Of a stretch of 64,000 bases of DNA, positions 24,555 through 34,604 are shown piece after piece (position 1 is the stretch's first letter; the number at the start of each line of letters is the position of its first letter). The DNA is from Neomesorhizobium albiziae (GTDB lineage: Bacteria > Pseudomonadota > Alphaproteobacteria > Rhizobiales > Rhizobiaceae), in the NCBI RefSeq assembly GCF_900114255.1, contig NZ_FOSL01000002.1, positions 1-64,000 on the forward strand, given 5' to 3'. The position numbers and the translations under genes were made by a program. The notes below the pieces were generated by a model that saw only the letters and a program-made list of their open reading frames with translations, had not been told where the DNA came from and ran no database searches.

Positions 24555-25034
24555 GTGACCATGCAGCCTGCAGGTACCGAGGTCGCATCGCGAACGATGT
24601 CGATCATTGACGATCTCAAGGGTCTCGAAGGCCCACTGCTGCCTATTCTGCACGAAATCCAGGAAGAGTTCGGCTTCGTGCCGAAGGAAGCGCTGCCGGT
24701 GATCGCCGAGGCGCTGAACATTTCCAACGCCGAGGTGCACGGCGTCGTCACCTTCTATCACGACTATCGCAACCATCCCGCCGGGCGGCATGTGCTGAAG
24801 GTCTGCCGCGCCGAAGCCTGCCAGTCGATGGGCGGCGATGCGATCGCCGCGCAGATCCAGCAACGGCTGGGCATCGGTTTTCACGAAACGGCCAAGGATA
24901 ATTCGGTGACGCTGGAACCGGTCTATTGCCTCGGCCTCTGCGCCTGCTCGCCATCGGCCATGCTGGACGGCGAAGTGATCGGCCGGCTGGACGCTGACAA
25001 GATAGACGAGATCGTCGAGGAGATCCGGCGATGA
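24555..25034 (+). CDS. fdsG: NAD-dependent formate dehydrogenase gamma subunit
   Basis: A 159-aa NuoE-like electron-transfer subunit of the soluble molybdenum formate dehydrogenase. The [2Fe-2S] ligands are CRAEAC (C-x4-C) near residue 94 and CLGLC (C-x3-C) near 135. The N-terminal helix region reads LLPILHEIQEEFGFVPKEAL (20 residues). GTG at 24555 is 7 bases after AGGGAGG; an ATG two codons later is possible. The stop overlaps the fdsB start by 4 bp. Confidence 0.95.
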   Translation: MTMQPAGTEVASRTMSIIDDLKGLEGPLLPILHEIQEEFGFVPKEALPVIAEALNISNAEVHGVVTFYHDYRNHPAGRHVLKVCRAEACQSMGGDAIAAQIQQRLGIGFHETAKDNSVTLEPVYCLGLCACSPSAMLDGEVIGRLDADKIDEIVEEIRR

Positions 25035-26593
25035 CGGTGACCATCTACATCCCGCGCGATTCCGGCGCGCTGGCGCTCGGCGCCGAAAAGGTGGCCAAGG
25101 CGGTCGCCCACGAAGTATCCGAGCGTGGCCTCGATGCGCGGATCGTGCGCAACGGCTCGCGCGGCCTCTACTGGCTGGAGCCGATGGTCGAAGTGGAGAC
25201 GGCTGCGGGCCGAGTCGCCTACGGACCGATGAAAGCCAGGGACGTGCCTGCCCTCTTCGACGCCGGGCTCGGGATTACCGCACACAGCACGCATCCGCTG
25301 TTCCTCGGCGATCCCGAGAAGATACCGTTTCTCGAAAAACAGACCCGCCTCACCTTCGCGCGCTGCGGCATCACCGATCCGCTGTCGCTCGATGATTACC
25401 GGGCGCATGGCGGCCTGAAGGGCCTCGAAAACGCGGTCGCGATGGCGCCGGCCGATATCGTCAAACAGGTGACCGAATCGGGCCTGCGCGGGCGCGGCGG
25501 CGCCGGCTTCCCGACCGGCATCAAATGGAAGACGGTGCTCGACCAGACCGACGACCGCAAATACATCGTCTGCAACGCCGACGAAGGCGACAGCGCCACC
25601 TTCGCCGACCGCATGATCATGGAGGGCGACCCCTTCGTTTTGATCGAGGGCATGGCTATCGCCGGCGTCGCCACCGGCGCGACCAAGGGTTACATCTACA
25701 TCCGCTCGGAATATCCGCACGCCGTCGCCACGATGAACGCCGCGATCGGCATCGCGCGGCAGGCCGGCGTGCTGGGCGTCAACGTGCTCGGCTCCCCCAA
25801 CGCCTTCGACATGGAAGTGCGGGTTGGCGCCGGCGCCTATGTCTGTGGCGAGGAAACCTCCCTGCTGAACAGCCTGGAAGGCAAGCGCGGCGTGGTGCGG
25901 GCAAAGCCGCCGCTGCCGGCGATCCAGGGCCTGTTCGGCAAGCCCACCGTCATCAACAACGTCATCAGCCTCGCCTCGGTGCCAATCATCATGGACAAGG
26001 GCGCCGATCACTACAAGGATTTCGGCATGGGCCGCTCGCGCGGCACCATCCCCATCCAGATCGCTGGCAACGTGAAGCATGGCGGCCTGTTCGAGGCGGC
26101 GTTCGGCCTGTCGCTCGGCGAGATCATCGATGATATCGGCGGCGGCACAGCCACCGGCCGGCCGGTGAAGGCGGCGCAGGTGGGCGGGCCGCTTGGCGCC
26201 TACTTCCCGCGCGCGCTGTTCGACACGCCGTTCGACTACGAAGCCTTCGCCGCCAAGGACGGTCTGATCGGCCATGCCGGCATCACGGTGTTCGACGACA
26301 GCGCCGATATGCTGAAACAGGCGCGTTTCGCCATGGAATTCTGCGCCGTCGAAAGCTGCGGCAAGTGCACGCCCTGCCGCATCGGCTCGGTCCGGGGCGT
26401 CGAGACGCTGGACAAGGTGGCGCAAGGGGTCGAGCGCGACAAGAATCTCGCACTGGTCACCGATCTCTGCAACACGATGAAATTCGGTTCGCTGTGCGCG
26501 CTTGGCGGCTTCACACCCTATCCGGTGATGAGCGCGATCAATCATTTCCCGGAGGATTTCCGCCCGCATCCGGTGAAGGAGGCGGCGGAGTGA
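25031..26593 (+). CDS. fdsB: NAD-dependent formate dehydrogenase beta subunit
   Basis: A 520-aa NuoF-like subunit that passes electrons from the Fe-S chain through FMN to NAD. A thioredoxin-like [2Fe-2S]-type N-domain (residues 1 to about 110) lacks obvious ligand cysteines. It is followed by the FMN/NADH Rossmann region GLRGRGGAGFPTGIKWK near 150, NADEGDSATFADR, GAYVCGEETSLLNSLEGKRG (20 residues), and the 4Fe-4S site ESCGKCTPCRIGSVRG near 440 with a distal Cys in TDLCNTMKFGSLCALGG. It overlaps fdsG by 4 bp and is followed by fdsA after 70 bp. Confidence 0.96.
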   Translation: MTVTIYIPRDSGALALGAEKVAKAVAHEVSERGLDARIVRNGSRGLYWLEPMVEVETAAGRVAYGPMKARDVPALFDAGLGITAHSTHPLFLGDPEKIPFLEKQTRLTFARCGITDPLSLDDYRAHGGLKGLENAVAMAPADIVKQVTESGLRGRGGAGFPTGIKWKTVLDQTDDRKYIVCNADEGDSATFADRMIMEGDPFVLIEGMAIAGVATGATKGYIYIRSEYPHAVATMNAAIGIARQAGVLGVNVLGSPNAFDMEVRVGAGAYVCGEETSLLNSLEGKRGVVRAKPPLPAIQGLFGKPTVINNVISLASVPIIMDKGADHYKDFGMGRSRGTIPIQIAGNVKHGGLFEAAFGLSLGEIIDDIGGGTATGRPVKAAQVGGPLGAYFPRALFDTPFDYEAFAAKDGLIGHAGITVFDDSADMLKQARFAMEFCAVESCGKCTPCRIGSVRGVETLDKVAQGVERDKNLALVTDLCNTMKFGSLCALGGFTPYPVMSAINHFPEDFRPHPVKEAAE

Positions 26594-26663
26594 TGACGTC
26601 TCTGACCGACTTTCCTTTTTCCGCCGCGTTCGCGCGCTATAATTGCACGCTAGGAGCCTGATC

Positions 26664-29540
26664 ATGGGTCTCGTTCACGAAATCGACTTCGGCACCCCCG
26701 CTTCCACCTCCGAGAAACAGGTGACGCTCACCGTCGACGGCAAGACGATCACCGTTCCCGAGGGCACGTCGATCATGAGGGCCTCGATGGAGGCAGGCGT
26801 CGAGATTCCGAAGCTGTGCGCCACCGACATGGTGGACGCCTTCGGCTCGTGCCGGATATGCCTGGTCGAGATCGACGGTCGCGGCGGCACGCCGGCGTCC
26901 TGCACGACGCCGGTCGGCGAGGGCATGGTGGTGCACACGCAGTCGGAGCGGCTGAATGCGATCCGGCGCGGGGTGATGGAACTTTATGTTTCCGATCACC
27001 CGAGCGGCTGGAACGAGACGGCCGGCACGGGCGCCAGCGAGTTCGACAAGGTTGCAGCCGAGATCGGGCTCACCGAAGTCCGCTACGGCGTCGAGGGGCG
27101 CAACCACGTCGCCCCCGGCAACGGCTCGCTGAACATCGACTATATCGCCCGGGACGCGTCGAACCCCTATTTCACCTACGATGCGGCCCAATGTATCGTC
27201 TGCTCGCGCTGCGTGCGGGCCTGCGAGGAGGTGCAGGGCACGTTCGCGCTGACCATCGAGGGCCGTGGCTTCGAGAGCCGCGTCTCGGCCGGCATGCACC
27301 AGTCCTTCCTCGAGAGCGAATGCGTTTCCTGCGGCGCCTGCGTACAGGCCTGCCCGACCGACGCGCTGCGGGAAAAATCAGTCCTTCAGAAGGGCATGCC
27401 GGAAAGTTCGACCGTCACCACCTGCGCCTATTGCGGCGTCGGCTGCTCGTTCAAGGCCGAGATGATCGGCGAAGAGGTCATCCGCATGGTGCCGTGGAAG
27501 GACGGCAAGGCCAACCGCGGCCATAGCTGCGTGAAAGGCCGCTTCGCCTATGGCTATGCGACGCACAAGGAGCGCATCCTCAACCCGATGATCCGCGAGA
27601 AGATTTCCGACCCGTGGCGCGAAGTGACCTGGGAAGAAGCGCTCGCGCATACGGCGAAGGAATTCCGCCGGCTGCAATATCAGTACGGACGCGGCGCCAT
27701 CGGCGGTATCACCTCGTCGCGCTGCACCAACGAAGAGACCTATCTTGTGCAGAAGCTGGTGCGGCAGGGCTTCGCCAACAACAATGTCGACACCTGCGCG
27801 CGCGTCTGCCATTCGCCGACCGGCTACGGCCTCGGCCAGACCTACGGCACCTCGGCCGGCACGCAGGACTTCGACTCGGTCGAGCATACGGACGTCGCCA
27901 TGATCATCGGCGCCAACCCGGCCTCGGCGCACCCGGTGTTCGCCTCGCGACTGAAGAAGCGGCTGCGCAAGGGCGCCAAGCTGATCGTCATCGACCCGCG
28001 CCGCACCGAGATGGTTAAGTCGGCGCATATCGAGGCGTCGCACCACCTGGCGCTGAAGCCCGGCACCAATGTCGCCATCGTCACGTCGCTGGCGCATGTC
28101 GTCGTCACGGAAGGCCTGTTCGACGAAAAGTTCATCCGCGAGCGCTGCGACTGGTCGGAATTCCAGGACTATGCCGAGTTCGTCTCTGACCCGCGCCACA
28201 GCCCCGAAGAGGTGGAAAAGCTGTCGGGCGTGCCGGCCGAGACGATCCGCGGTGCGGCGCGCCTCTATGCCACCGGCGGCAACGGCGCCATCTACTACGG
28301 CCTCGGCGTCACCGAACACAGCCAGGGCTCGACCACCGTCATCGCGATCGCCAACCTCGCCATGCTGACCGGCAATATCGGCCGCAAGGGCGTCGGCGTG
28401 AACCCGCTGCGCGGCCAGAACAACGTGCAGGGCGCCTGCGACATGGGTTCCTTCCCGCACGAACTGCCGGGCTACCGGCACATCTCGGGCGACACGGTGC
28501 GCGACATCTATGACAGCCTGTGGGGCGTGAAGCTGGACGACGAGCCCGGCCTGCGCATTCCCAACATGCTGGACGCCGCCGTCGACGGCACCTTCAAGGG
28601 CATCTACATCCAGGGCGAGGACATCCTGCAGTCCGACCCGGACACCAAGCATGTGTCGGCCGGCCTCGAGGCGATGGAATGCGTCGTCGTGCACGACCTC
28701 TTCCTCAACGAGACGGCCAATTACGCGCATGTGTTCCTGCCCGGCTCGACCTTCCTCGAGAAGGACGGCACCTTCACCAACGCCGAGCGCCGCATCAACC
28801 GGGTGCGCAAGGTGATGGCGCCGAAGAACGGCCTGGCCGACTGGGAAGTGACGCAGAAACTCGCGCAGGCGATGGGCCTGAAGTGGAACTACCAGCACCC
28901 GTCCGAGATTATGGACGAGGTGGCCAGGACGACGCCGAGCTTCGCCAACGTTTCCTACGATTTCCTGGACAAGATGGGCTCGGTGCAGTGGCCCTGCAAC
29001 GACAAGGCGCCCGAAGGCACCCCGATCATGCATATCGGCGGCTTCGTGCGCGGCAAGGGCAAGTTCATCCGCACCGAATATGTGGCGACGGACGAAAAGA
29101 CCGGCCCGCGCTTCCCGCTGCTTCTGACCACCGGCCGCATCCTCTCGCAGTATAATGTCGGTGCGCAGACCAGGCGTACCGAAAACGTGGTTTGGCATGA
29201 CGAAGACCGGCTGGAAATCCACCCGCACGACGCCGAAAACCGTGGCTTGCGCGACGGCGACTGGGTGCGGCTCGTCAGCCGTGCCGGCGAGACGACCTTG
29301 CGCGCGCTGGTCACCGACCGGGTGTCGCCGGGCGTCGTCTACACGACCTTCCACCACCCCGATACGCAGGCCAACGTCATCACCACCGATTTCTCGGACT
29401 GGGCGACCAACTGCCCGGAATACAAGGTGACGGCGGTGCAGGTCGGCGCCTCCAACGGGCCGAGCGAATGGCAGGAAGACTACGAGGCGCTGGCGAAGCG
29501 CTCGCGGCGCATCGAAGGCAAAATGATCGCAGCCGAATAA
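26664..29540 (+). CDS. fdsA: NAD-dependent formate dehydrogenase alpha (catalytic) subunit
   Basis: A 958-aa molybdenum bis-MGD enzyme oxidising formate to CO2. In order: an N-terminal 2Fe-2S domain (CATDMVDAFGSCRICLVEI then a Cys in ASCTTPV), a His/Cys Fe-S helix region, two 4Fe-4S sets CIVCSRCVRAC and CVSCGACVQACPTDAL, the MopB iron-sulfur motif CAYCGVGCSF, and the catalytic site ARVCHSPTG. Here the Mo ligand is Cys382, not selenocysteine. C-terminal molydopterin-binding region: TTGRILSQYNVGAQTRRTEN (20 residues). TAGGAG is 7 bases before ATG 26664; the in-frame ATG at 26643 is less likely. Confidence 0.97.
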   Translation: MGLVHEIDFGTPASTSEKQVTLTVDGKTITVPEGTSIMRASMEAGVEIPKLCATDMVDAFGSCRICLVEIDGRGGTPASCTTPVGEGMVVHTQSERLNAIRRGVMELYVSDHPSGWNETAGTGASEFDKVAAEIGLTEVRYGVEGRNHVAPGNGSLNIDYIARDASNPYFTYDAAQCIVCSRCVRACEEVQGTFALTIEGRGFESRVSAGMHQSFLESECVSCGACVQACPTDALREKSVLQKGMPESSTVTTCAYCGVGCSFKAEMIGEEVIRMVPWKDGKANRGHSCVKGRFAYGYATHKERILNPMIREKISDPWREVTWEEALAHTAKEFRRLQYQYGRGAIGGITSSRCTNEETYLVQKLVRQGFANNNVDTCARVCHSPTGYGLGQTYGTSAGTQDFDSVEHTDVAMIIGANPASAHPVFASRLKKRLRKGAKLIVIDPRRTEMVKSAHIEASHHLALKPGTNVAIVTSLAHVVVTEGLFDEKFIRERCDWSEFQDYAEFVSDPRHSPEEVEKLSGVPAETIRGAARLYATGGNGAIYYGLGVTEHSQGSTTVIAIANLAMLTGNIGRKGVGVNPLRGQNNVQGACDMGSFPHELPGYRHISGDTVRDIYDSLWGVKLDDEPGLRIPNMLDAAVDGTFKGIYIQGEDILQSDPDTKHVSAGLEAMECVVVHDLFLNETANYAHVFLPGSTFLEKDGTFTNAERRINRVRKVMAPKNGLADWEVTQKLAQAMGLKWNYQHPSEIMDEVARTTPSFANVSYDFLDKMGSVQWPCNDKAPEGTPIMHIGGFVRGKGKFIRTEYVATDEKTGPRFPLLLTTGRILSQYNVGAQTRRTENVVWHDEDRLEIHPHDAENRGLRDGDWVRLVSRAGETTLRALVTDRVSPGVVYTTFHHPDTQANVITTDFSDWATNCPEYKVTAVQVGASNGPSEWQEDYEALAKRSRRIEGKMIAAE

Positions 29541-29564
29541 AAAGAGATGTCGCGTTCCTTAGCG

Positions 29565-29720
29565 CCCCCCTCTGTCCTGCCGGACATCTCTCCCACAAGG
29601 GGGGAGATTGCGCCAACCGCTTGGCTCTCCCCAATCGTCAACGCTGCAGAAGAGGCGCTGATTATGAAGCTGCCAATCTCCCCCCTTGTGGGAGAGATGT
29701 CCGGCAGGACAAAGGGGGGC
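29565..29720. repeat. Long inverted repeat inside the fds operon
   Basis: About 50-bp arms (GCCCCCCTCTGTCCTGCCGG.. and the complementary ..CCGGCAGGACAAAGGGGGGC) enclose about 55 bp. Each arm contains TCTCCC-CACAAGGGGGGAGA, itself partly palindromic. A second copy with the same arms is at 50719-50874. It lies between fdsA and fdhD, which are in the same orientation. Confidence 0.85.
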
Positions 29721-29770
29721 AACGTAGAGCTCCACTCTGTGCAGGTCGCGCGCGGGAGCCGCCACTTATT

Positions 29771-30595
29771 ATGACCCGCCCCGCCATCACCTCCACCACC
29801 CGCATCGCGCGCCGCGCAAGCGGCACGTCGTCGGCCGCCCGCATGGTGCCGGAAGAAACGCCGGTGGCGTTTTCCTATGCCGGCACCACCCATGCGGTGA
29901 TGATGGCGTCACCCGCCGATTTCGAGGATTTCGCGCTCGGCTTCTCGCTGACCGAAGGCATCATCGCGTCGCCGGACGAGATCGAGGCGATCGAGGTCGA
30001 GGACCTCGGCGCCGGTATCGACATCCAGATCCGGCTGAAGGACAAGGCCAACACACGCTTCGAGGCACGGCGCCGGCGGCTCGCCGGGCCGGTCGGCTGC
30101 GGCCTCTGCGGCATTGAATCCATCGAGGAGGCGATGCGCTCGGTCGACGATGTGCGTCAGTCACCGCTTACGCTTTCGCCGGCCGACATCGTTCAGTCGG
30201 TGAAACTCCTGTCGAAGCAGCAGCCGCTGCATGCCGAGACGGGCGCTGTGCATGCGGCGGGGTTCTACGTGCCCGGCAAGGGCGTTGTGGCCGCTCGAGA
30301 GGATGTCGGCCGCCACAACGCGCTGGACAAGTTGGCAGGCGCGCTCGCCCGCGCCGGCGTCGATGGAGCCACCGGCGCGGTCGTGGTGACGTCCAGGGTT
30401 TCGGTCGAGATGGTGCAAAAGACGGCGGCAATCGGCGCGTCGTTCATCATCGCGGTCTCGGCGCCAACAGCACTCGCCATCCGCACCGCCGACGAGAGCG
30501 GCATGACGCTGGTGGCGCTGGTGCGCGGCGAGGATTTCGACATTTTCACCGGTCCCGACCGGGTGACCAGCGGAGCAGACAGACATGTCGCATGA
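29771..30595 (+). CDS. fdhD: Formate dehydrogenase sulfurtransferase/maturation protein
   Basis: A 274-aa FdhD, which passes sulfur to the molybdenum cofactor to make active formate dehydrogenase. The key CxxC is CGLC in GPVGCGLCGIESIEEAMR near residue 115. Family stretches EETPVAFSYAGTTHAVMMAS (20 residues), DFEDFALGFSLTEGI, GAVHAAGFY and REDVGRHNALDKLAG are clear. I start at ATG 29771 because upstream codons are repeat DNA. The 3' end overlaps fdsD by 11 bp, so the two are coupled. Confidence 0.95.
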   Translation: MTRPAITSTTRIARRASGTSSAARMVPEETPVAFSYAGTTHAVMMASPADFEDFALGFSLTEGIIASPDEIEAIEVEDLGAGIDIQIRLKDKANTRFEARRRRLAGPVGCGLCGIESIEEAMRSVDDVRQSPLTLSPADIVQSVKLLSKQQPLHAETGAVHAAGFYVPGKGVVAAREDVGRHNALDKLAGALARAGVDGATGAVVVTSRVSVEMVQKTAAIGASFIIAVSAPTALAIRTADESGMTLVALVRGEDFDIFTGPDRVTSGADRHVA

Positions 30596-30878
30596 CGAGA
30601 TGCACAAATCGGGCACACGGGAAAAACTCGTGCGCATGGCCAACCAGATCGCCACCTTCTTTTCCTCGAAGCCGCATGAGGAAGGCGTGGCCGGCACCGC
30701 CGATCACATCAACAAGTTCTGGGACCCTCGCATGCGCCGGCAGTTCTTCGAGATCGTCGAGGCCGGCGGCGAAGGCCTTTCGCCGCTGGTGATGGAGGCG
30801 TCGGCGAAGATCAGGCGGCCGACGGAACACGTGACGGCAGCGCAGGCCGCCGAAGCGGCGACCGATGTAAGCGGCTAA
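30585..30878 (+). CDS. fdsD: Formate dehydrogenase delta subunit
   Basis: A 97-aa FdsD-like small subunit with the family stretch LVRMANQIATFFSSKPHEE, HINKFWDPRMRRQFF and LSPLV near the middle. In Rhodobacter and Cupriavidus enzymes FdsD takes part in assembly or stability of the FdsGBA complex. It overlaps fdhD by 11 bp in another frame and ends the operon. Confidence 0.9.
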   Translation: MSHDEMHKSGTREKLVRMANQIATFFSSKPHEEGVAGTADHINKFWDPRMRRQFFEIVEAGGEGLSPLVMEASAKIRRPTEHVTAAQAAEAATDVSG

Positions 30879-31014
30879 CTTTAAGCCCGTATCGTCTGCA
30901 ACGACGATGGCCGGTAACGCGGCCAGGCGCGCCCGAAAACGGAAGCTGGGAACAGGTGGTCCGTGTCGTCGGGCACGATGCGGAATATTGCCTGCCATGC
31001 CCAAGCTTCGCCGG

Positions 31015-31101
31015 TTAGAGCATTTGCAGCCAAATGGAATCGTCCGCATAAATGCGGCAAAACAAACAGTTAGAGCGTGTTACCGGTTCTGAAAGAACCG
31101 G
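31015..31101. repeat. Dispersed intergenic repeat with hairpin
   Basis: TTAGAGCATTTGCAGCC, TGGAATCG, AAATGCGG and AAACAAACAG match, in inverted orientation, the repeat near 4205-4280. It ends in the hairpin CCGGTTC-TGAAA-GAACCGG (31083-31101), 15 bases past the stop of the minus-strand epimerase-like gene, where it could serve as a terminator between convergent genes. Confidence 0.65.
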
Positions 31102-31116
31102 AACCGCTCCAGCCGG

Positions 31117-31977
31117 TCAGCCGGTCTTACCCGCCTTCTTCCAGCCGTTCCTGATATGTTTGTAGCCGTCGCGGTAGACGGCCTCGGGGCTCTCGGCGAA
31201 GTCGCGCCAGACCTTTGTGGCGGCGGCGAGGTCCCTGAGGCCGCGGCCAAAGGATTCAATGGTGAGCCAGCCGTCGTAACCGCTCTTCCTGATCGCGGAA
31301 AAGGTTTCCGGCCAGGGGATGTTGCCGCGCCCTGGCACGCCGCGGTCGTTTTCCGAGATGTGGATGTGGACGATGTTTTTCCTGTGCTTCGTATAAGCCC
31401 GGATCGGGTCGGCCTCCTCGATATTGGCGTGGAAGGTGTCGTACATGGCCTTGATGTTGGGATGGCCGATCTCATCAATATGGGCAGACAGGTCGGCCAT
31501 GGTGTTGAGGAGATAGCATTCGAAGCGGTTCAGCGCCTCAAGGCCGATGGTGACGCCGTGCTTGCCGGCATGGTCGCCGATGGCGCGCTGCGAGGAGACC
31601 GAGCGTTTTTTCTCGGCACTGGTCGGACCAGTGCCGGAAAACTGGCCGAGCGTCGAATGCAGCGGGCCCGACAGGAATTTGGCGCCCAGCGCTTCCGAGC
31701 AGTCGATCGCCCATTTCATGTATTCGATGCCGGCATGCCGCGTCGCCGCGTCCGGCGAGATCAGGTTCATCTTGGGATCGCCCATCGCCGAAACCGCGGT
31801 GCGCTCCAGCCCGATCCTGTCCAGCATGGCGCCGAGCTTCTTGTAATCGTCGGGCGTGCCTTCGAAGACCGGGATTTCGACGCCGTCATAGCCGGTCGCC
31901 TTGATATCCCTGAGCAGCGCCTCGTGCTTTTTCGAGACGCTGGTGGTCCACAGGAACATGCAGAAGCCGATTTTCAT
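31117..31977 (-). CDS. Sugar-phosphate isomerase/epimerase (ketose 3-epimerase-like)
   Basis: A 286-aa AP-endonuclease-2-type TIM barrel. The metal site seen in D-tagatose/D-psicose 3-epimerases is present: Glu in IGLEALNRFECYLLN, Asp-His in AMYDTFHANIEE, His in NIVHIHISENDRG, and Glu in WLTIESFGRG near the C-terminus. The N-terminus, MKIGFCMFLWTT, matches the family. Likely substrate is a ketohexose or ketopentose; this cannot be fixed from the sequence. It follows patD on the same strand after 215 bp with a repeat, so joint transcription is doubtful. Confidence 0.85.
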   Translation of the reverse strand: MKIGFCMFLWTTSVSKKHEALLRDIKATGYDGVEIPVFEGTPDDYKKLGAMLDRIGLERTAVSAMGDPKMNLISPDAATRHAGIEYMKWAIDCSEALGAKFLSGPLHSTLGQFSGTGPTSAEKKRSVSSQRAIGDHAGKHGVTIGLEALNRFECYLLNTMADLSAHIDEIGHPNIKAMYDTFHANIEEADPIRAYTKHRKNIVHIHISENDRGVPGRGNIPWPETFSAIRKSGYDGWLTIESFGRGLRDLAAATKVWRDFAESPEAVYRDGYKHIRNGWKKAGKTG

Positions 31978-32053
31978 TTTTCCGGAGCCCTCCCCTTTGT
32001 CGGCAGGACCCTAGCGCGGAAAATCTGGTAGGACCAGATGGGGTTCCAAACTT

Positions 32054-32130
32054 TTCCTTCTCCCCGTGCGGGGGAAGGTCGGATGAGGGGGCGTTCCAGT
32101 TGGCGATGGTTGCCCCCTCACCCGAATTGC
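32054..32130. repeat. Intergenic palindromic repeat
   Basis: CCTTCTCCCCGTGCGGGGGA followed by AGGTCGGATGAGGGGGCG and then the complementary CCCCCTCACCCGAATTGCC. It is a member of the CCCCTCA/CTCCCCGT family, lying between patD and the epimerase-like gene. Confidence 0.6.
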
Positions 32131-32192
32131 CAACCTCGCCGCTGCACGGCTCGGGGCAATCCAAACCTCTCCCGCAAAGGCAGAGGCAAAGG

Positions 32193-33620
32193 CTACCCGT
32201 GCGCCACCATCACATGCCGCACGGCGGTGTAATCCTCCAGCGCGTAGACCGACATGTCCTTGCCATAGCCGGACTGCTTCAGCCCGCCATGCGGCATCTC
32301 GTTGGTCAGCATGAAGTGGGTGTTGATCCAGGTGCAGCCATATTGCAGCCGGGCGGCGGTCGCCATGGCGCGCGAAATATCCTTGGTCCAGACCGACGAA
32401 GCAAGGCCGTAATCGGAATCGTTGGCCCAGGCCACCGCCTCGTCGACATCCGAGAAACGGGTAACGGAGACGACCGGACCGAACACTTCCTTGCGCACGA
32501 TCTCGTCTTCCTGCAACGCGCCGGCCACCACCGTCGGCTGGTAGAAGAAGCCGTTGCCGTCGCCCGGCTTGCCGCCGGTGGTGATTTCGATGTGCTTCAG
32601 TTCCGAGGCGCGCTCGACGAAGGAAGCGACGCGGTCGCGCTGGCGCTTCGAGATGAGCGGACCGATCTCGTTTTCGGTGTCGTCCGGCCGGTTGAACTTG
32701 ATGGTCGAAACCGCGGACGAAAGGTCGGCGACGAGCTTGTCGTAGATTTTCTTGCCGGCATAGATACGACAGGCGGCGGTGCAATCCTGGCCGGCATTGT
32801 AATAGCCGAAGGCGCGCAAGCCGTTGACCACCGCATCGAGGTCGGCGTCGTCGAAGACGACGACCGGCGCCTTGCCGCCGAGTTCAAGATGCGTGCGCTT
32901 CACCGACCTTGCCGCCGCCTGCAGAACCTTCTTGCCGGTGGCGACGTCGCCGGTGATCGAGATCATGCTGACCTTGGGGTGGTTGATCAGCGGGCTGCCT
33001 ACGCTTTCGCCGCGGCCGAGCACGACGTTGACAACGCCTTCGGGCAGCACGTCGGCAAGGATGCTGGCGAGCTTCAACGCCGTCAGGGGCGTCTGCTCGG
33101 ACGGCTTGAATACCACCGTGTTGCCGCCGCCGATGGCCGGGGCCAGTTTCCACGCCATCATCATCAGCGGATAGTTCCAGGGCGCGATGGAGGCGACGAC
33201 ACCGACCGGGTCGCGGCGGATCATCGACGTGTGGCCAGGCAGATATTCCCCTGCGACGATGCCGGGCATGGAGCGCACCGCACCGGCGAAGAACCGGTAG
33301 CAATCGACGATGGCCGGGATCTCGTCGTTCAGCACCGCGTTGATCGGCTTGCCGCAATTCAGCGCCTCGAGCCTGGCAAACTCCTCAGCCTCGGCCTCGA
33401 TGCGGTCAGCGATCTTCAGGAGATAGCCGGAACGCTGCGCCGGCGTGGTGCGCGACCAGGTGGCGAAGGCGCTTTCGGCGGCGGCGACCGCCGCTTCGAT
33501 CTGTGCGGAGGAGGCTTCGGGAAGCGACAGGATCGTCTCGCCGGTCTTCGGGTTGAGGATCGCCTCCTCGGCTTCGCCGCCCTTTTCGAACTTCGAACCG
33601 ATCAGCATCTTGGTGTCCAT
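32193..33620 (-). CDS. patD: Gamma-aminobutyraldehyde dehydrogenase
   Basis: A 475-aa NAD-dependent aldehyde dehydrogenase expected to oxidise 4-aminobutanal, made from putrescine, to GABA. Visible are the cofactor region [18 protein letters not shown] and FKPSEQTPL, the general base in [18 protein letters not shown], and the nucleophile in [11 protein letters not shown] near residue 278. Length equals E. coli YdcW/PatD (474). It ends a transporter operon in the same order as ydcSTUV-ydcW of E. coli, which is the strongest support for the substrate. ATG at 33620 is preceded by AGGGAGAGCC; the longer frame is heptamer repeat. Confidence 0.92.
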   Translation of the reverse strand: MDTKMLIGSKFEKGGEAEEAILNPKTGETILSLPEASSAQIEAAVAAAESAFATWSRTTPAQRSGYLLKIADRIEAEAEEFARLEALNCGKPINAVLNDEIPAIVDCYRFFAGAVRSMPGIVAGEYLPGHTSMIRRDPVGVVASIAPWNYPLMMMAWKLAPAIGGGNTVVFKPSEQTPLTALKLASILADVLPEGVVNVVLGRGESVGSPLINHPKVSMISITGDVATGKKVLQAAARSVKRTHLELGGKAPVVVFDDADLDAVVNGLRAFGYYNAGQDCTAACRIYAGKKIYDKLVADLSSAVSTIKFNRPDDTENEIGPLISKRQRDRVASFVERASELKHIEITTGGKPGDGNGFFYQPTVVAGALQEDEIVRKEVFGPVVSVTRFSDVDEAVAWANDSDYGLASSVWTKDISRAMATAARLQYGCTWINTHFMLTNEMPHGGLKQSGYGKDMSVYALEDYTAVRHVMVAHG

Positions 33621-33641
33621 GTGGGCTCTCCCTTGGGTATC

Positions 33642-33756
33642 GGTGAATGGTGAATGGAAAAATGGTGAATGGAAGAACCTTCTGGGGTTCTCGATCAAAA
33701 GAGAGCCTCCGCTAACTCATTGATCCATTTACAATTTTACCATTCATTATTCACCC
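33642..33756. repeat. Irregular inverted heptamer array
   Basis: GGTGAAT twice plus ATGGTGAATGG on the left, and ACCATTCATTATTCACC on the right. It is a worn relative of the array at 20286-20395. It lies between ydcV and patD on the minus strand, within the operon. Confidence 0.7.
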
Positions 33757-33760
33757 TCGT

Positions 33761-34576
33761 TCATTTCCCCGCCCCGGCGATCTGGTCGCCGTCGCGGGTG
33801 AGATAGTAGGCCGCAAGGATCGGCAGCAGCGTCACCAGCACCACCACCATGGCCACCACATTGGTGACTGGACGCTGGCGCGGCCGCACCAGTTCCTCCA
33901 GCATCCAGATCGGCAGCGTCTGCTGCTGGCCGGCGGTGAAGGTGGTGACGATGACCTCGTCGAACGACAATGCGAAGGCGAGCATGCCGCCGGCCAGAAG
34001 TGCTGTCCCGATGTTGGGCAGGATCACATGGCGGAAGGTCTGGAAACCGTCGGCGCCCAGGTCCATCGAGGCCTCGATCAGCGAGCCGGAGGTGCGGCGG
34101 AAGCGGGCGACGGCGTTGTTGTAGACGACGACCACGCAGAAGGTGGCGTGGCCGAGCACGATCGTCCAGAAGGAGAATGGGATTTCGGCCAGGTTGAAGG
34201 CGGCGCGCAGCGCAATGCCGGTGATGATGCCGGGCAAGGCGATAGGCAGGATGACCAGCAGCGAAATCGTCTCACGGCCGAAAAACCGCGTCTGGCTGAC
34301 GGCTGCGGCGCACAAGGTGCCGAGCACCAGCGCGATCGCCGTCGAGATCGCCGCCACTTGCACGGAGAGGCTAAGCGCCTGCCAGACATCGGGACGGTTC
34401 CATGTCGCGGCAAACCACTGCGTGGTCAGTCCCGGCGGCGGCCACTGGTAGGACTTCTCCTCCGTTGTGAAGGCATAGACGAAGATGAGGAGCAACGGCA
34501 GGTGCAGGAAGAGCAGGCCGCAGGCGGCTGCGATCTTCAGGCCGAGCGGCGCGGATTGGGAGCGGTCAGAGCGCAT
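33761..34576 (-). CDS. ydcV: Polyamine ABC transporter permease (PotC/YdcV-like)
   Basis: A 271-aa inner-membrane permease with six hydrophobic segments and the EAA loop [21 protein letters not shown] (less its ends). [20 protein letters not shown] and [16 protein letters not shown] are typical of PotC-type subunits. Start at ATG 34576, because the upstream frame is a repeat. It pairs with the PotB-like permease upstream, from which it is separated by 209 bp with a large hairpin. Confidence 0.93.
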   Translation of the reverse strand: MRSDRSQSAPLGLKIAAACGLLFLHLPLLLIFVYAFTTEEKSYQWPPPGLTTQWFAATWNRPDVWQALSLSVQVAAISTAIALVLGTLCAAAVSQTRFFGRETISLLVILPIALPGIITGIALRAAFNLAEIPFSFWTIVLGHATFCVVVVYNNAVARFRRTSGSLIEASMDLGADGFQTFRHVILPNIGTALLAGGMLAFALSFDEVIVTTFTAGQQQTLPIWMLEELVRPRQRPVTNVVAMVVVLVTLLPILAAYYLTRDGDQIAGAGK

Positions 34577-34604
34577 GGAAGGCTCCTTGCGAGGGGAGTA
34601 TCGA

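Noticed and set aside
27807-27809. Possible selenocysteine at the fdsA active site
   Set aside because: The codon is TGC (Cys). No in-frame TGA is present.
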